A stretch of 64,000 bases of DNA from Pseudomonas lini (GTDB lineage Bacteria; Pseudomonadota; Gammaproteobacteria; Pseudomonadales; Pseudomonadaceae), in the NCBI RefSeq assembly GCF_030812475.1, contig NZ_JAUSSR010000008.1, positions 281,505 to 345,504 of the forward strand, read 5' to 3'. Each line of letters begins with the position of its first letter. Position 1 is the first letter of the stretch. The translations under genes and the position numbers were made by a program. This document shows, piece by piece, positions 27,529-36,052 of this stretch. Under the pieces are notes generated by a model. The model made no database searches and was not told where the DNA came from. It saw nothing but the letters and a program-made list of their open reading frames with translations.

Positions 27529-29796
27529 ATGAGCGACTCCCTTGATCTCAGCCTGGACGGTGTAGAACGCCGGTCATTGGCTGACTTCACCGAAAATGCC
27601 TACCTCAACTATTCCATGTACGTGATCATGGACCGTGCCTTGCCGCATATCGGCGACGGCCTGAAACCGGTACAGCGGCGCATCATCTACGCGATGAGCG
27701 AGTTGGGGCTGGACGCCGATTCCAAACACAAGAAGTCGGCACGTACCGTCGGTGACGTGCTCGGCAAGTTCCATCCGCATGGCGACTCGGCCTGCTACGA
27801 AGCCATGGTCCTGATGGCCCAGCCGTTCAGCTACCGCTACACACTGGTCGACGGGCAGGGTAACTGGGGTGCGCCGGATGATCCCAAGTCCTTCGCTGCC
27901 ATGCGGTACACCGAAGCGCGGCTGTCGCGTTATTCCGAAGTGCTGCTCAGCGAGCTGGGCCAGGGCACGGCGGACTGGGGGCCGAACTTCGACGGTACCC
28001 TCGACGAACCGCTGGTGTTGCCGGCGCGTCTGCCAAACATCCTGCTCAACGGCACCACCGGTATCGCCGTGGGCATGGCCACCGACGTCCCGCCGCACAA
28101 CCTGCGCGAAGTCGCGACCGCCTGCGTGCGTCTGCTCGATGAACCCAAAGCCACGGTCGAACAGCTCTGCGAACACATCCAGGGCCCGGATTACCCGACC
28201 GAAGCGGAAATCATCACGCCTCGGGCCGATTTGCTTAAAATGTACGAAACAGGCAAGGGCTCGGTACGCATGCGTGCCGTGTACCACATCGAAGACGGCG
28301 ACATCATCGTCACAGCGCTGCCGCATCAGGTCTCCGGTGCCAAGGTGCTGGAACAGATCGCGGCCATGATGCAGGCCAAGCCGTCCAAGGCGCCGCAGAT
28401 TGCGGACCTGCGCGACGAATCCGACCATGAAAACCCGTGCCGGATCGTGATCATCCCGGGCGCCCGCAAGAATTTTGACCACGATGCCCTGATGCAGCAC
28501 CTGTTCGCCAGCACCGAGCTGGAGTCGAGCTACCGGGTCAACATCAACATCATCGGTCTGGACGGCAAGCCGCAACTGAAAAACCTGCGCGCGTTGCTGG
28601 TCGAGTGGCTGCAATTCCGGGTTCAGACTGTACGTCGCCGCCTGCAATTCCGCCTGGACAAGGTCGAGCGTCGCCTGCACCTGTTGGACGGTTTATTGAT
28701 TGCCTACCTCAACCTGGATGAAGTGATTCACATCATCCGCACCGAGGAGCACCCGAAAGCCGCGCTGATCGAGCGTTTCGCCCTCAGCGAAATCCAGGCC
28801 GACTACATCCTCGACACCCGTCTGCGTCAATTGGCGCGACTGGAAGAAATGAAGTTGCGTGCCGAGCAGGATGAACTGCTCAAGGAACAGGCCAAGCTGC
28901 AAGCCCTGCTGAGCAGTGAAGCCAAGCTGAAAAAACTGGTCCGCACCGAGCTGATCAAGGACGCCGAAACCTATGGCGACGACCGTCGTTCGCCAATCGT
29001 CGAGCGCGCCGAGGCCAAGGCCCTGACCGAACACGATCTGCTGCCGAACGAGAAGGTGACCGTTGTCCTGTCGGAAAAAGGCTGGGTGCGCTCCGCCAAG
29101 GGCCACGAAATCGATGCCACCGGGCTTTCCTACAAGGCCGGGGATGGTTTCAAGGCTTTGGCGCCCGGGCGCTCCAACCAGTTTGCGGTGTTTATCGACT
29201 CTACTGGCCGCAGTTATTCGGTGGCCGCGCACACCTTGCCGTCGGCCCGTGGCCAGGGCGAGCCGTTGACCGGCCGTCTGACGCCGCCGCCAGGGGCGAG
29301 TTTCGAGTGCGTGCTGATGCCGGAAGACGATGCGCTGTACGTGATCGCCTCCGATGCCGGTTATGGTTTCGTGGTCAAGGGTGAAGACCTGCAAGCCAAG
29401 AACAAGGCGGGCAAGGCCCTGTTGAGCCTGCCGAACAACGCCAAGGTGATCCTGCCGCGTCCGGTGGCCGATCGTGAACAGAACTGGCTGGCCTCGGTGA
29501 CCACCGAAGGTCGCCTGCTGATCTTCAAGATCAGCGATCTGCCACAATTAGGTAAAGGTAAAGGCAATAAGATCATCGGTATTTCCGGGGAGCGTGTTGC
29601 CAGTCGCGAAGAATATGTCACGGACATCGCCGTACTGCCGGAAGGCGCCACATTGGTGCTGCAAGCCGGAAAACGAACGTTGTCGCTGAAAGCGGACGAC
29701 CTCGAACACTACAAAGGTGAACGTGGACGTCGTGGCAATAAACTGCCTCGTGGCTTTCAGAGGGTGGATGCGCTGCTCGTCGAAAACCTCAATTAA
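27529..29796 (+). CDS. parC: DNA topoisomerase IV subunit A ParC
   Basis: The 755-residue DNA-cleaving subunit has its active-site Tyr at residue 127 (AAMRYTEARLS). The quinolone-resistance region FHPHGDSACYEA has Ser87 and Glu91, the susceptible residues at those positions in Pseudomonas. The C-terminal pinwheel domain follows from about residue 490. ATG 27529 is chosen from the conserved MSDSLDLSLDGVE start with a GAGG nearby; the frame extends into the upstream protease gene. parE lies two genes upstream, so both subunits come from one transcriptional unit. Confidence 0.97.
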   Translation: MSDSLDLSLDGVERRSLADFTENAYLNYSMYVIMDRALPHIGDGLKPVQRRIIYAMSELGLDADSKHKKSARTVGDVLGKFHPHGDSACYEAMVLMAQPFSYRYTLVDGQGNWGAPDDPKSFAAMRYTEARLSRYSEVLLSELGQGTADWGPNFDGTLDEPLVLPARLPNILLNGTTGIAVGMATDVPPHNLREVATACVRLLDEPKATVEQLCEHIQGPDYPTEAEIITPRADLLKMYETGKGSVRMRAVYHIEDGDIIVTALPHQVSGAKVLEQIAAMMQAKPSKAPQIADLRDESDHENPCRIVIIPGARKNFDHDALMQHLFASTELESSYRVNINIIGLDGKPQLKNLRALLVEWLQFRVQTVRRRLQFRLDKVERRLHLLDGLLIAYLNLDEVIHIIRTEEHPKAALIERFALSEIQADYILDTRLRQLARLEEMKLRAEQDELLKEQAKLQALLSSEAKLKKLVRTELIKDAETYGDDRRSPIVERAEAKALTEHDLLPNEKVTVVLSEKGWVRSAKGHEIDATGLSYKAGDGFKALAPGRSNQFAVFIDSTGRSYSVAAHTLPSARGQGEPLTGRLTPPPGASFECVLMPEDDALYVIASDAGYGFVVKGEDLQAKNKAGKALLSLPNNAKVILPRPVADREQNWLASVTTEGRLLIFKISDLPQLGKGKGNKIIGISGERVASREEYVTDIAVLPEGATLVLQAGKRTLSLKADDLEHYKGERGRRGNKLPRGFQRVDALLVENLN

Positions 29797-29810
29797 GCGT
29801 CCTAGAGCGC

Positions 29811-29838
29811 TCGATCTACGATTTAACGCGTAGATCGA
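29811..29838. terminator. 10-bp hairpin after parC
   Basis: TCGATCTACG (29811-29820) and CGTAGATCGA (29829-29838) form a perfect stem with an 8-nt loop, 15 bp after the parC stop. No T-run follows, so it may be a weak or Rho-assisted end. Confidence 0.5.
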
Positions 29839-29972
29839 CGCATTGGCGCTGGAGTCGGAACGCATATTCACGGATGATATGGCCTTTCAAGCGCCGGCGT
29901 GGCTGAGCGTTCTTCATATTTTTTGAGTATTTTCACTGTGGTTAGCCTTGTGGCAACCACCTGGATGGGACG

Positions 29973-30686
29973 ATGACTGCTCTGCGCCTTCCGTTTTTTT
30001 TGATGCTCGCCGGGGTCCTTGGCCTGGCGGGTTGCAGCGTTCACCAACCGGTGTCGCTGTATCAGCTGGACAGCGGAAGTCCGGCTCAGCCTGCGCAAAG
30101 CGCGGGCATGGCCGTGTTGCTGGGGCCGGTGACCGTTGCCGATTATCTGCAACGTGAAACCTTGTTGCAGCGTCAGCCCGACGGGAGTCTTCAGGCTGCC
30201 ACTGACGGCCGATGGGCGGGTAGCCTTTCGTCCGATATCGATCAGCTGTTGCTGCGCCAGGTAGCGGGGCATCTGGATAGCCAGCGCGTGGTGCTGGCGC
30301 CAGCGACGGTAGGTTTCACCCCGGACGTTCAGGTGCTGCTGACCATCACCCGCCTGGATTCGGGTAAGTTGCAACCGGCGATCCTCGACGCGCAATGGCG
30401 TTTGATCGACCGTCGTGGTCAGGTTCGCGATAACCGCATCATTCATCTGCAGGAACAGCATGCCGGTGGTACGGCAGCGCAGGTTCAGGCTCAGGGTGTG
30501 TTGTTGCAGAAACTTGCCCAACAGCTGTCGACCGCGCTCAAGCCATTGGCTAACCAGCCACCCATTGCAGAAGCGCCGAAAAAGCCGGCCGCCAAGCCTG
30601 CAGCACCGGCGGCGGAACAGGAAAAACAGCCGAAGATCCCGATGGCTGCGCCGATCCGCACCGATATGGAAGTGTTCAGGTTCTAA
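29973..30686 (+). CDS. PqiC family (DUF330) lipoprotein
   Basis: The 237-residue lipoprotein precursor has a signal ending GLAGC, with the lipidated Cys at residue 21. The middle (YQLDSG...VLLGPVTVADYLQRE, then SLSSDIDQLLLRQVAGHL) matches the PqiC/YmbA outer-membrane lipoprotein family, subunits of MCE-type lipid transport systems. The last 50 residues are a Pro/Ala/Lys-rich tail (AEAPKKPAAKPAAPAAEQE). No pqiA/pqiB-like genes are adjacent, so its partner is unclear. The start is ATG 29973. Confidence 0.75.
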   Translation: MTALRLPFFLMLAGVLGLAGCSVHQPVSLYQLDSGSPAQPAQSAGMAVLLGPVTVADYLQRETLLQRQPDGSLQAATDGRWAGSLSSDIDQLLLRQVAGHLDSQRVVLAPATVGFTPDVQVLLTITRLDSGKLQPAILDAQWRLIDRRGQVRDNRIIHLQEQHAGGTAAQVQAQGVLLQKLAQQLSTALKPLANQPPIAEAPKKPAAKPAAPAAEQEKQPKIPMAAPIRTDMEVFRF

Positions 30687-30704
30687 GGCTGGATTGATTC
30701 AATG

Positions 30705-30735
30705 CAAAGCCCGCCATGGATGCGGGTTTTGTTGT
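30705..30735 (+). terminator. intrinsic terminator of the PqiC-like gene
   Basis: AAAGCCCGC and GCGGGTTTT form a GC-rich stem around CATGGAT, followed by TTTTGTTGTTT. It begins 19 bp past the stop codon. Confidence 0.75.
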
Positions 30736-30772
30736 TTCTGGGGAGTGAGAACTTCGGTGCTGCTGATGGCCT

Positions 30773-30863
30773 CTTCGCTGGCAAGCCAGCTCCTACAGGG
30801 TTGCGTCATAGCCACATAGAGTGAACGACACGGTACCTGTAGGAGCTGGCTTGCCAGCGAAGG
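30773..30863. repeat. REP pair, tail-to-tail (TGTAGGAGCTGG type)
   Basis: CTTCGCTGGCAAGCCAGCTCC (from 30773) and its inverted copy (30837-30863) are separated by about 38 nt that do not resemble the conserved long spacer. They fill the gap between two convergent terminators. Confidence 0.88.
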
Positions 30864-30879
30864 CGTCCGCACAGGCAAT

Positions 30880-30915
30880 AAAAAAGCCCGCAGACGATCA
30901 CTCATCTGCGGGCTT
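30880..30915 (-). terminator. intrinsic terminator of the ahpA-like gene
   Basis: On the minus strand AAGCCCGCAGA and TCTGCGGGCTT form an 11-bp stem (30884-30915) followed by a TTTTTTATT run. It lies about 20 bp past the stop of the minus-strand gene. Confidence 0.88.
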
Positions 30916-30935
30916 CTTCACATCAAGGCTATCGC

Positions 30936-32465
30936 TTAAGCCCGGCGCTCATGCATCCGCGCCAGTTGCCGCTCCAGCATCGACGGATAAGGTTCCATCA
31001 GCCGCTCTACGCAGCACGCGCCTTCCGGGCTGGCGATCGGCCGGATCCGGGCACGCTGACGGATCAGTGCGTCGTCGCTGATCTTGCGCTCCACCAGCAG
31101 CAGGTTGCGGCTGTGTTGCGACAGGGCCAAGGCGTCTTGGGCCGATTCGGTCAACAGCAGATCGATCTGGCTCATGCCGAACAGTTCGTCGCCCAAGGTC
31201 AGGCCCAATTGCAATTGCAGGGTGATGCCGCTGTCCGCGACTTCGATTTGCAACTGATGGCCCAGGGCCCGCAGCAACTCACCGCAGCAAATGGCATTGG
31301 TCAAGTAATCGTCGCCGCTGTCTTCGTTGTGGAACAGCATCAGCGTGCTGCCGTCGTTCAGGGTATGCAGCTCACTCTGGTAAAGCGAAGCGGCCTGATC
31401 GAGGCAATCGCGATAGCGTTTGAGCAGTTCTTCCAGGCGTGCCCGAGGCAGGCGGCGCAACTGATCCTGTGCACCCAGTTGCACGGCGAGCACGGCACTG
31501 TGTTGCGGTACGTTCGATGACTTTGGTTTTACCAGCGGTTTCGGCGCGCTGTCCGAGGAGACATCACGCAGGTCGGCAAACGGATCGTCGTCGTCATCGT
31601 CATCCTCGACGGTGCTGACGATGCGCCGCGGTGCAGGCTTCAACGCGGCAACCGGGCGACTTTCGTCAAAGCTCGGATCGCGCAGGTTGCGCACTTCAAA
31701 GGCCGGATCGGACTCTTCGTCGTCATCGACCTCGTCGAACTCAGGCTCCGGCACGGGTTCCGGCTCAACCGGTTCCGGTGCGAAGTCCGCGTGCAACTGG
31801 CGAGCGAGGTCGCCGATTTCATCCTGGCGTCCAGTGCCCGGCGTGTGTTCGTCGATATTGCGCAGCCATACGCGCAATTGCATCAGCGGCGTGGAAAGGT
31901 TGCGCCCCATGCGCAGGCTCAGGGCCAACGACAATGCCAGCAGAATGGCACTGAGAATGCCCATGCTTTGCAGGCTGATGGTCATCGGCTGCTGGAATTG
32001 ATCCATATCCAGGCTGATACGCAGTTGGCCGGCGGTCACGTCCTGAAAGGTAATCTTGCTCTGGTACATGCCTTCGGCTTCGCCTAACAGGCTGTGCTTG
32101 GGCCGCTGACCAGCCTCGGCGAGGATGCGGTTATCCACGCTGTAGATGGCGGCATGGGCCACCAGCTTGTTCTTGGTCAGGTTGTTGAGCAACACGTTGA
32201 GGCTGAGGATGTCGTTGGACACCAACAGCTCCGTGGCCGACGTGGCGGTCTGGGTGGTCAGGCTTTCGCCCAGGGCATCCGCCTGCTCGTGCATGGCCTG
32301 CTTGAACTGCAAACCCATCACGCAGGCATAGATCACCAGGGCCAGAGCGACCAGGATCACGTTATGGCTGGCGATGCGTAATGCAATCGGTACACGGCGG
32401 TGGCGCAGTGCCCGGAAGATCAGCAGAAAGAAGTTATCGGTTTTTACTGGCGTGGGCCGGTTCAC
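30936..32465 (-). CDS. AhpA/YtjB family membrane protein with HAMP-like region
   Basis: The 509-residue product has two membrane helices (about 34-52 and 165-187) with a periplasmic domain between, and a HAMP-like stretch after the second. A long acidic disordered linker follows (about 230-330), with a run of eight Asp (TVEDDDDDDDPF). A globular C-terminal domain of about 170 residues ends the protein. It resembles the YtjB/Smp/AhpA family, whose gene is divergent from serB in enterobacteria too, and PA4961 of P. aeruginosa. GTG 32465 starts the conserved NRPTPVKTDNFF sequence. Function is unknown. Confidence 0.75.
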   Translation of the reverse strand: MNRPTPVKTDNFFLLIFRALRHRRVPIALRIASHNVILVALALVIYACVMGLQFKQAMHEQADALGESLTTQTATSATELLVSNDILSLNVLLNNLTKNKLVAHAAIYSVDNRILAEAGQRPKHSLLGEAEGMYQSKITFQDVTAGQLRISLDMDQFQQPMTISLQSMGILSAILLALSLALSLRMGRNLSTPLMQLRVWLRNIDEHTPGTGRQDEIGDLARQLHADFAPEPVEPEPVPEPEFDEVDDDEESDPAFEVRNLRDPSFDESRPVAALKPAPRRIVSTVEDDDDDDDPFADLRDVSSDSAPKPLVKPKSSNVPQHSAVLAVQLGAQDQLRRLPRARLEELLKRYRDCLDQAASLYQSELHTLNDGSTLMLFHNEDSGDDYLTNAICCGELLRALGHQLQIEVADSGITLQLQLGLTLGDELFGMSQIDLLLTESAQDALALSQHSRNLLLVERKISDDALIRQRARIRPIASPEGACCVERLMEPYPSMLERQLARMHERRA

Positions 32466-32599
32466 TTGAGCTCGGCTCTTTGTCCGTGAAGTTGACGCGC
32501 AGTATAGCGACAGGCCCTAGGCCGTCAAAGCGCTCACGGTGCCCGATGGTCACTGAATGTGGGTAGAATGCGGTTTTTTTCCACCTGCGGGGGTGCGCC

Positions 32600-33814
32600 T
32601 TGCGCGAAATCGTCCTGATAAACATCACCGGAGTCGACCGTCCGGGTCTGACTGCGGCCATTACCGGCGTTCTGGCCCAGGCTGGTGTGAACATTCTCGA
32701 CATCGGTCAGGCGGTGATCCACGACACCCTGTCGTTCGGCATCCTGGTTGAAATTCCTGATACCGAGCAAGGCAAGTCGGTGCTCAAGGACATTCTGTTC
32801 ACGGCTTACAAGCTCGATCAGCAGGTACGTTTCACGCCGGTGTCCGAAGAGGACTACCAGCAATGGGTCGGCAATCAGGGCAAGAAACGCCACATCGTGA
32901 CGTTACTGACCCGCAAGGTGACGGCCGAGCAATTGCAGCGAGTCAGTTCGATCACGGCCAAGTACGGCCTGAACATCGACCACATCGATCGACTGTCCGG
33001 GCGTATGCCGCTGGATACCCCGGCCGATCAAGGCAAGGGCTGCATCGAGTTTTCCGTGCGCGGTGAAGCGGCCGATCCGCAAGCGTTGCGGGCGGAGTTC
33101 TTGAGCGTGGCCCAGGAACTGAACGTCGACATCGCCTTCCAGGAAGATTCGCTGTTCCGCCGCAACCGTCGCCTGGCGGTGTTCGACATGGACTCGACGC
33201 TGATCGAAGCCGAAGTCATCGACGAGCTGGCCAAGGCCGCCGGTGTGGGTGACCTGGTGTCGGCCATCACCGAGCGGGCGATGGCCGGCGAGCTGGATTT
33301 CCGCGCCAGCTTCAAAGAGCGCCTGGCCTTGCTGCAAGGGCTGGACGTCAGCGTACTGGACTCGATCGGCGCCTCGTTGCGCCTGACCGAAGGCGCGGAA
33401 ACACTGTTCGCCGAACTCAAGCGTCTGGGCTACAAGACGGCGATCCTGTCGGGTGGCTTCACTTATTTTGCCAAGCAGTTGCAGGCGAAGCTGGGTATCG
33501 ACTACGTATTTGCCAACGAACTGGAAGTGGTCGATGGCAAGGTCACCGGCGTGGCGGTTGAACCGATCGTCGATGCGCAGCGCAAGGCCGATCTGTTGAA
33601 AGAGCTGGCGCACAAGGAAGGTTTGCGTCTGGAGCAGACCATTGCAGTCGGCGACGGCGCCAATGATTTGCCGATGCTGGCGATTGCCGGGCTGGGCGTG
33701 GCGTTCCGCGCCAAGCCGCTGGTCAAGCAGTCGGCGAAGCAGGCGATTTCCACCCTTGGACTGGATGGTGTGCTGTATCTGCTGGGCTTTCGGGATCGTG
33801 ACGGGCAGCTCTGA
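32600..33814 (+). CDS. serB: phosphoserine phosphatase SerB
   Basis: The 404-residue enzyme makes serine from phosphoserine. The N-terminal half holds two ACT-type regulatory domains (about 1-170; NITGVDRPGLTAAITGVLA at the start). The C-terminal HAD phosphatase has the nucleophile motif VFDMDSTLIE near 195, LSGGFTYF near 285 and GDGANDLPML near 350. The start is TTG 32600. It is divergent from the ahpA-like gene. This double-ACT form is the usual one in pseudomonads. Confidence 0.95.
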   Translation: MREIVLINITGVDRPGLTAAITGVLAQAGVNILDIGQAVIHDTLSFGILVEIPDTEQGKSVLKDILFTAYKLDQQVRFTPVSEEDYQQWVGNQGKKRHIVTLLTRKVTAEQLQRVSSITAKYGLNIDHIDRLSGRMPLDTPADQGKGCIEFSVRGEAADPQALRAEFLSVAQELNVDIAFQEDSLFRRNRRLAVFDMDSTLIEAEVIDELAKAAGVGDLVSAITERAMAGELDFRASFKERLALLQGLDVSVLDSIGASLRLTEGAETLFAELKRLGYKTAILSGGFTYFAKQLQAKLGIDYVFANELEVVDGKVTGVAVEPIVDAQRKADLLKELAHKEGLRLEQTIAVGDGANDLPMLAIAGLGVAFRAKPLVKQSAKQAISTLGLDGVLYLLGFRDRDGQL

Positions 33815-33838
33815 TATCCCGGTTGCCTGAGCGGGCCC

Positions 33839-33933
33839 CTTCGCTGGCAAGCCAGCTCCTACAGGTTCTTCGGTGTGCACACTATGTATCACGCACTGGA
33901 GATCACTGTGGGAGCGAGCCTGCTCGCGAATGG
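33839..33933. repeat. mixed REP pair from two different REP families
   Basis: The left REP (33839-33864) is of the GCTGGCAAGCCAGCTCC type; the right one (33906-33933) is of the GTGGGAGCGAGC type with a T-to-C change (GAGCCTGCTC). The pair lies between convergent serB and the PilZ-like gene. Confidence 0.85.
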
Positions 33934-33960
33934 TGGCGCCGCGGTCTTACGGATTCACCC

Positions 33961-35739
33961 TCAAAGCGTTTTCCACAACGAATCGAACTCCTGTTCGATA
34001 CCGGCCACACCGCTCCCCCCGGCCTCCGCGTTTGCGGCAGTCTCTACCAGGCGATAGGCAAACTGATTGAAACTGTGGGTGCTCGCCAACCGCCGATCCA
34101 GCCCGGCCCGGCGTTCCTCGCCATGGGTATTGATTACTACCTTTTGGCTTTCCTGAAAGGGCAGGCGCGGAGCGAGCAGCGTCGGCGGCAGGTCTATCGC
34201 ACTGATGGCCGGTAATAACAAAGCGCGCAGGTAGTGACTGTGACCGTCATGGTCACGCAGCAGTTGCAGCCCGCAAGGTTCGGCGCAAGGCGCGACCTGT
34301 TCGATGCCCATTTGCGTACCGCCGCCACGCACCTGACGGATCCAGCGCACCACTGCAATGCTCCAGCCCTGACCTGCAGAATCCTCGATGCCAACCATTT
34401 CGCCCGCCTGCAGTTCGGCGGGCACTGCGCCTGGCCAAGCCAGGCAATAGCCGCCAGGACTGTGATTGATCACCGACAGGACATACGTCACAAACTGTTG
34501 ATTTCGGTCGGATGCCCCATGGCTGTCATCATTCTGAAGTTGCGGGTATTCGATTTCTTCATAGGGCAGCAGATCGACCACGTTGTCGTTGGGCGTCGCA
34601 GGACTCCACAGGTCTTTCACGCGACCTGCAGGGGATATTGCCGAGAATTGCGCGTGTCGGGAGCCCGAGTGCTTCAAGAGGTCACTGAACGAACGTTGCC
34701 CGCCCAGATAATAGTGCAGCGCGCTCATGCCGATACACAGGGTCAGGGTGCCTTGGCCGACCGTGCGCTGGAAACCGCGTTCGGCTGTCTGGCCCCAGGC
34801 AGCGTGCAGGTGTTGCAGCGTATCGAGGCTCAGCCCTGCAGGTACTGGCAACGGTGTCGAACTGTCGGTTTTTTGCAAATGAGCTTCGATGGCTGCAACT
34901 AACGGCTGCGGATCGATCCCCAGCAGGCTGTCCTGCTGCTCGGGGCGAAACCGGGCGCTATAACGAGGCCCGGTGTCGATATCCGATGCGATGGCAAATA
35001 GTCCTTCCGCGCGTTTACCGGGTTGCAGCTTGATCCATTTACTCCAGGGCTCCAGCACTTCGGCAACCCGGGCAATCTGGTTTTGCCGCAGTTGGTTGCA
35101 ACGGGAGGCACCCAGCAGCAACGCGACGACGTAGGTCTGTTCGATGCTGAGCGTTTGCGTCTGGCTGGCCAATTCATCGCGCAGGCTCAGGTGCTGCAAC
35201 TGGTGCTCGCAGGCGATTCGATACAGCTGATGCAACTCCAGCCACAGCCCTTCCGGTACCGGGCAATAAAGCTCGGTGGCGCGGATCAACGGCCCGTTCA
35301 GGCAATGGATCGCACGTTGCAACGCCTGGGTCAGCAATGGCGCACGGTCCTTGCTGAAACGCGGTGAGATGCGCACGACAATCTGTTTATAGCCAATCGC
35401 CAAGTGATTTTGCAGCGCCTGGCAGAGGTTGGCGATCTTGCGCGAACGTTCGTCGAGGACAATCGACTGATGCAGGAAATGCCGTTCGAGGTGTTTGCAG
35501 ACGTAGTACACCTCGGGCCTGAACAGCTCGAGCATTTGCAGGCGATTATCGCTGGGCGTCAGCAGCTGATTGAGTTCACTCAAGCCTTGATAGAGCTGGC
35601 GAGCGGTTTCGCCGATGTTGGCTTTAGGCAGATCGGCAATCCAGCGCTTGAGGTCGCGCGGGGTGGCTTCACAGAACGTCAGGCGCGACTGCTTGGGAAT
35701 GGGTGCGCGGAGCAAGAGATGGGGAGCGGTTTCATTCAT
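33961..35739 (-). CDS. large cytoplasmic protein with C-terminal PilZ-like domain
   Basis: The product has about 592 residues, no signal peptide and no membrane helix. The first 400 residues are helical and unassigned. Near residue 430, VLSVINHSPGGYCLAW has the (D/N)xSxxG motif of PilZ domains, followed by VRWIRQVRGGGTQMGIEQV, the usual last PilZ strands. The upstream RxxxR element is not clear, so c-di-GMP binding is uncertain. ATG 35739 is preferred over the in-frame TTG 35760. It occupies the place of P. aeruginosa PA4958, beside psd and motility genes. Role unknown. Confidence 0.62.
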   Translation of the reverse strand: MNETAPHLLLRAPIPKQSRLTFCEATPRDLKRWIADLPKANIGETARQLYQGLSELNQLLTPSDNRLQMLELFRPEVYYVCKHLERHFLHQSIVLDERSRKIANLCQALQNHLAIGYKQIVVRISPRFSKDRAPLLTQALQRAIHCLNGPLIRATELYCPVPEGLWLELHQLYRIACEHQLQHLSLRDELASQTQTLSIEQTYVVALLLGASRCNQLRQNQIARVAEVLEPWSKWIKLQPGKRAEGLFAIASDIDTGPRYSARFRPEQQDSLLGIDPQPLVAAIEAHLQKTDSSTPLPVPAGLSLDTLQHLHAAWGQTAERGFQRTVGQGTLTLCIGMSALHYYLGGQRSFSDLLKHSGSRHAQFSAISPAGRVKDLWSPATPNDNVVDLLPYEEIEYPQLQNDDSHGASDRNQQFVTYVLSVINHSPGGYCLAWPGAVPAELQAGEMVGIEDSAGQGWSIAVVRWIRQVRGGGTQMGIEQVAPCAEPCGLQLLRDHDGHSHYLRALLLPAISAIDLPPTLLAPRLPFQESQKVVINTHGEERRAGLDRRLASTHSFNQFAYRLVETAANAEAGGSGVAGIEQEFDSLWKTL

Positions 35740-35811
35740 GCCGTGGACAGGCTCCAACAAAAAAAATGGGCAGTGAATGACATGACTGTAGCAGCTATGG
35801 CCTGAGTAGGT

Positions 35812-35888
35812 GCTGCCGAAGGCTGCGATCTTTTGATTTCGGCGGTAGTGATGATGTTGAAGATCAAAAAATCGCAGCCTTCGGCAGC
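35812..35888. repeat. inverted repeat with perfect 18-bp arms
   Basis: GCTGCCGAAGGCTGCGAT (35812-35829) and ATCGCAGCCTTCGGCAGC (35871-35888) are perfect complements, with further near-complementary TTTTGATT/GATCAAAA next to them. This is a common dispersed repeat of fluorescent pseudomonads. Together with the palindrome at 35967 it is the main content of the gene-free 35740-36052 stretch. Confidence 0.88.
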
Positions 35889-35966
35889 GACCGAGGGAAA
35901 TGCTGGCAGACAGGAGATTACCGTTTGTCTGTCATTCTGGTGAGCTTCGGGTGTCCTACTAATCTG

Positions 35967-35996
35967 ACAGTCGTGCGACTGGATACGCACAGTCGT
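35967..35996. promoter_or_regulatory. paired ACAGTCGT sites upstream of the lectin gene
   Basis: ACAGTCGT occurs at 35967-35974 and 35989-35996, exactly 22 bp apart, about two helical turns. The first is part of a perfect palindrome CAGTCGTGCGACTG (35968-35981). The arrangement, 57-86 bp before the lectin start, looks like an operator or activator site. The protein that would bind is unknown. Confidence 0.4.
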
Positions 35997-36052
35997 ACGG
36001 CCTGCCGCAGACGCAGGGCAGGTCTCTTCGTAACTTCAAGGAGATGAGGTTC

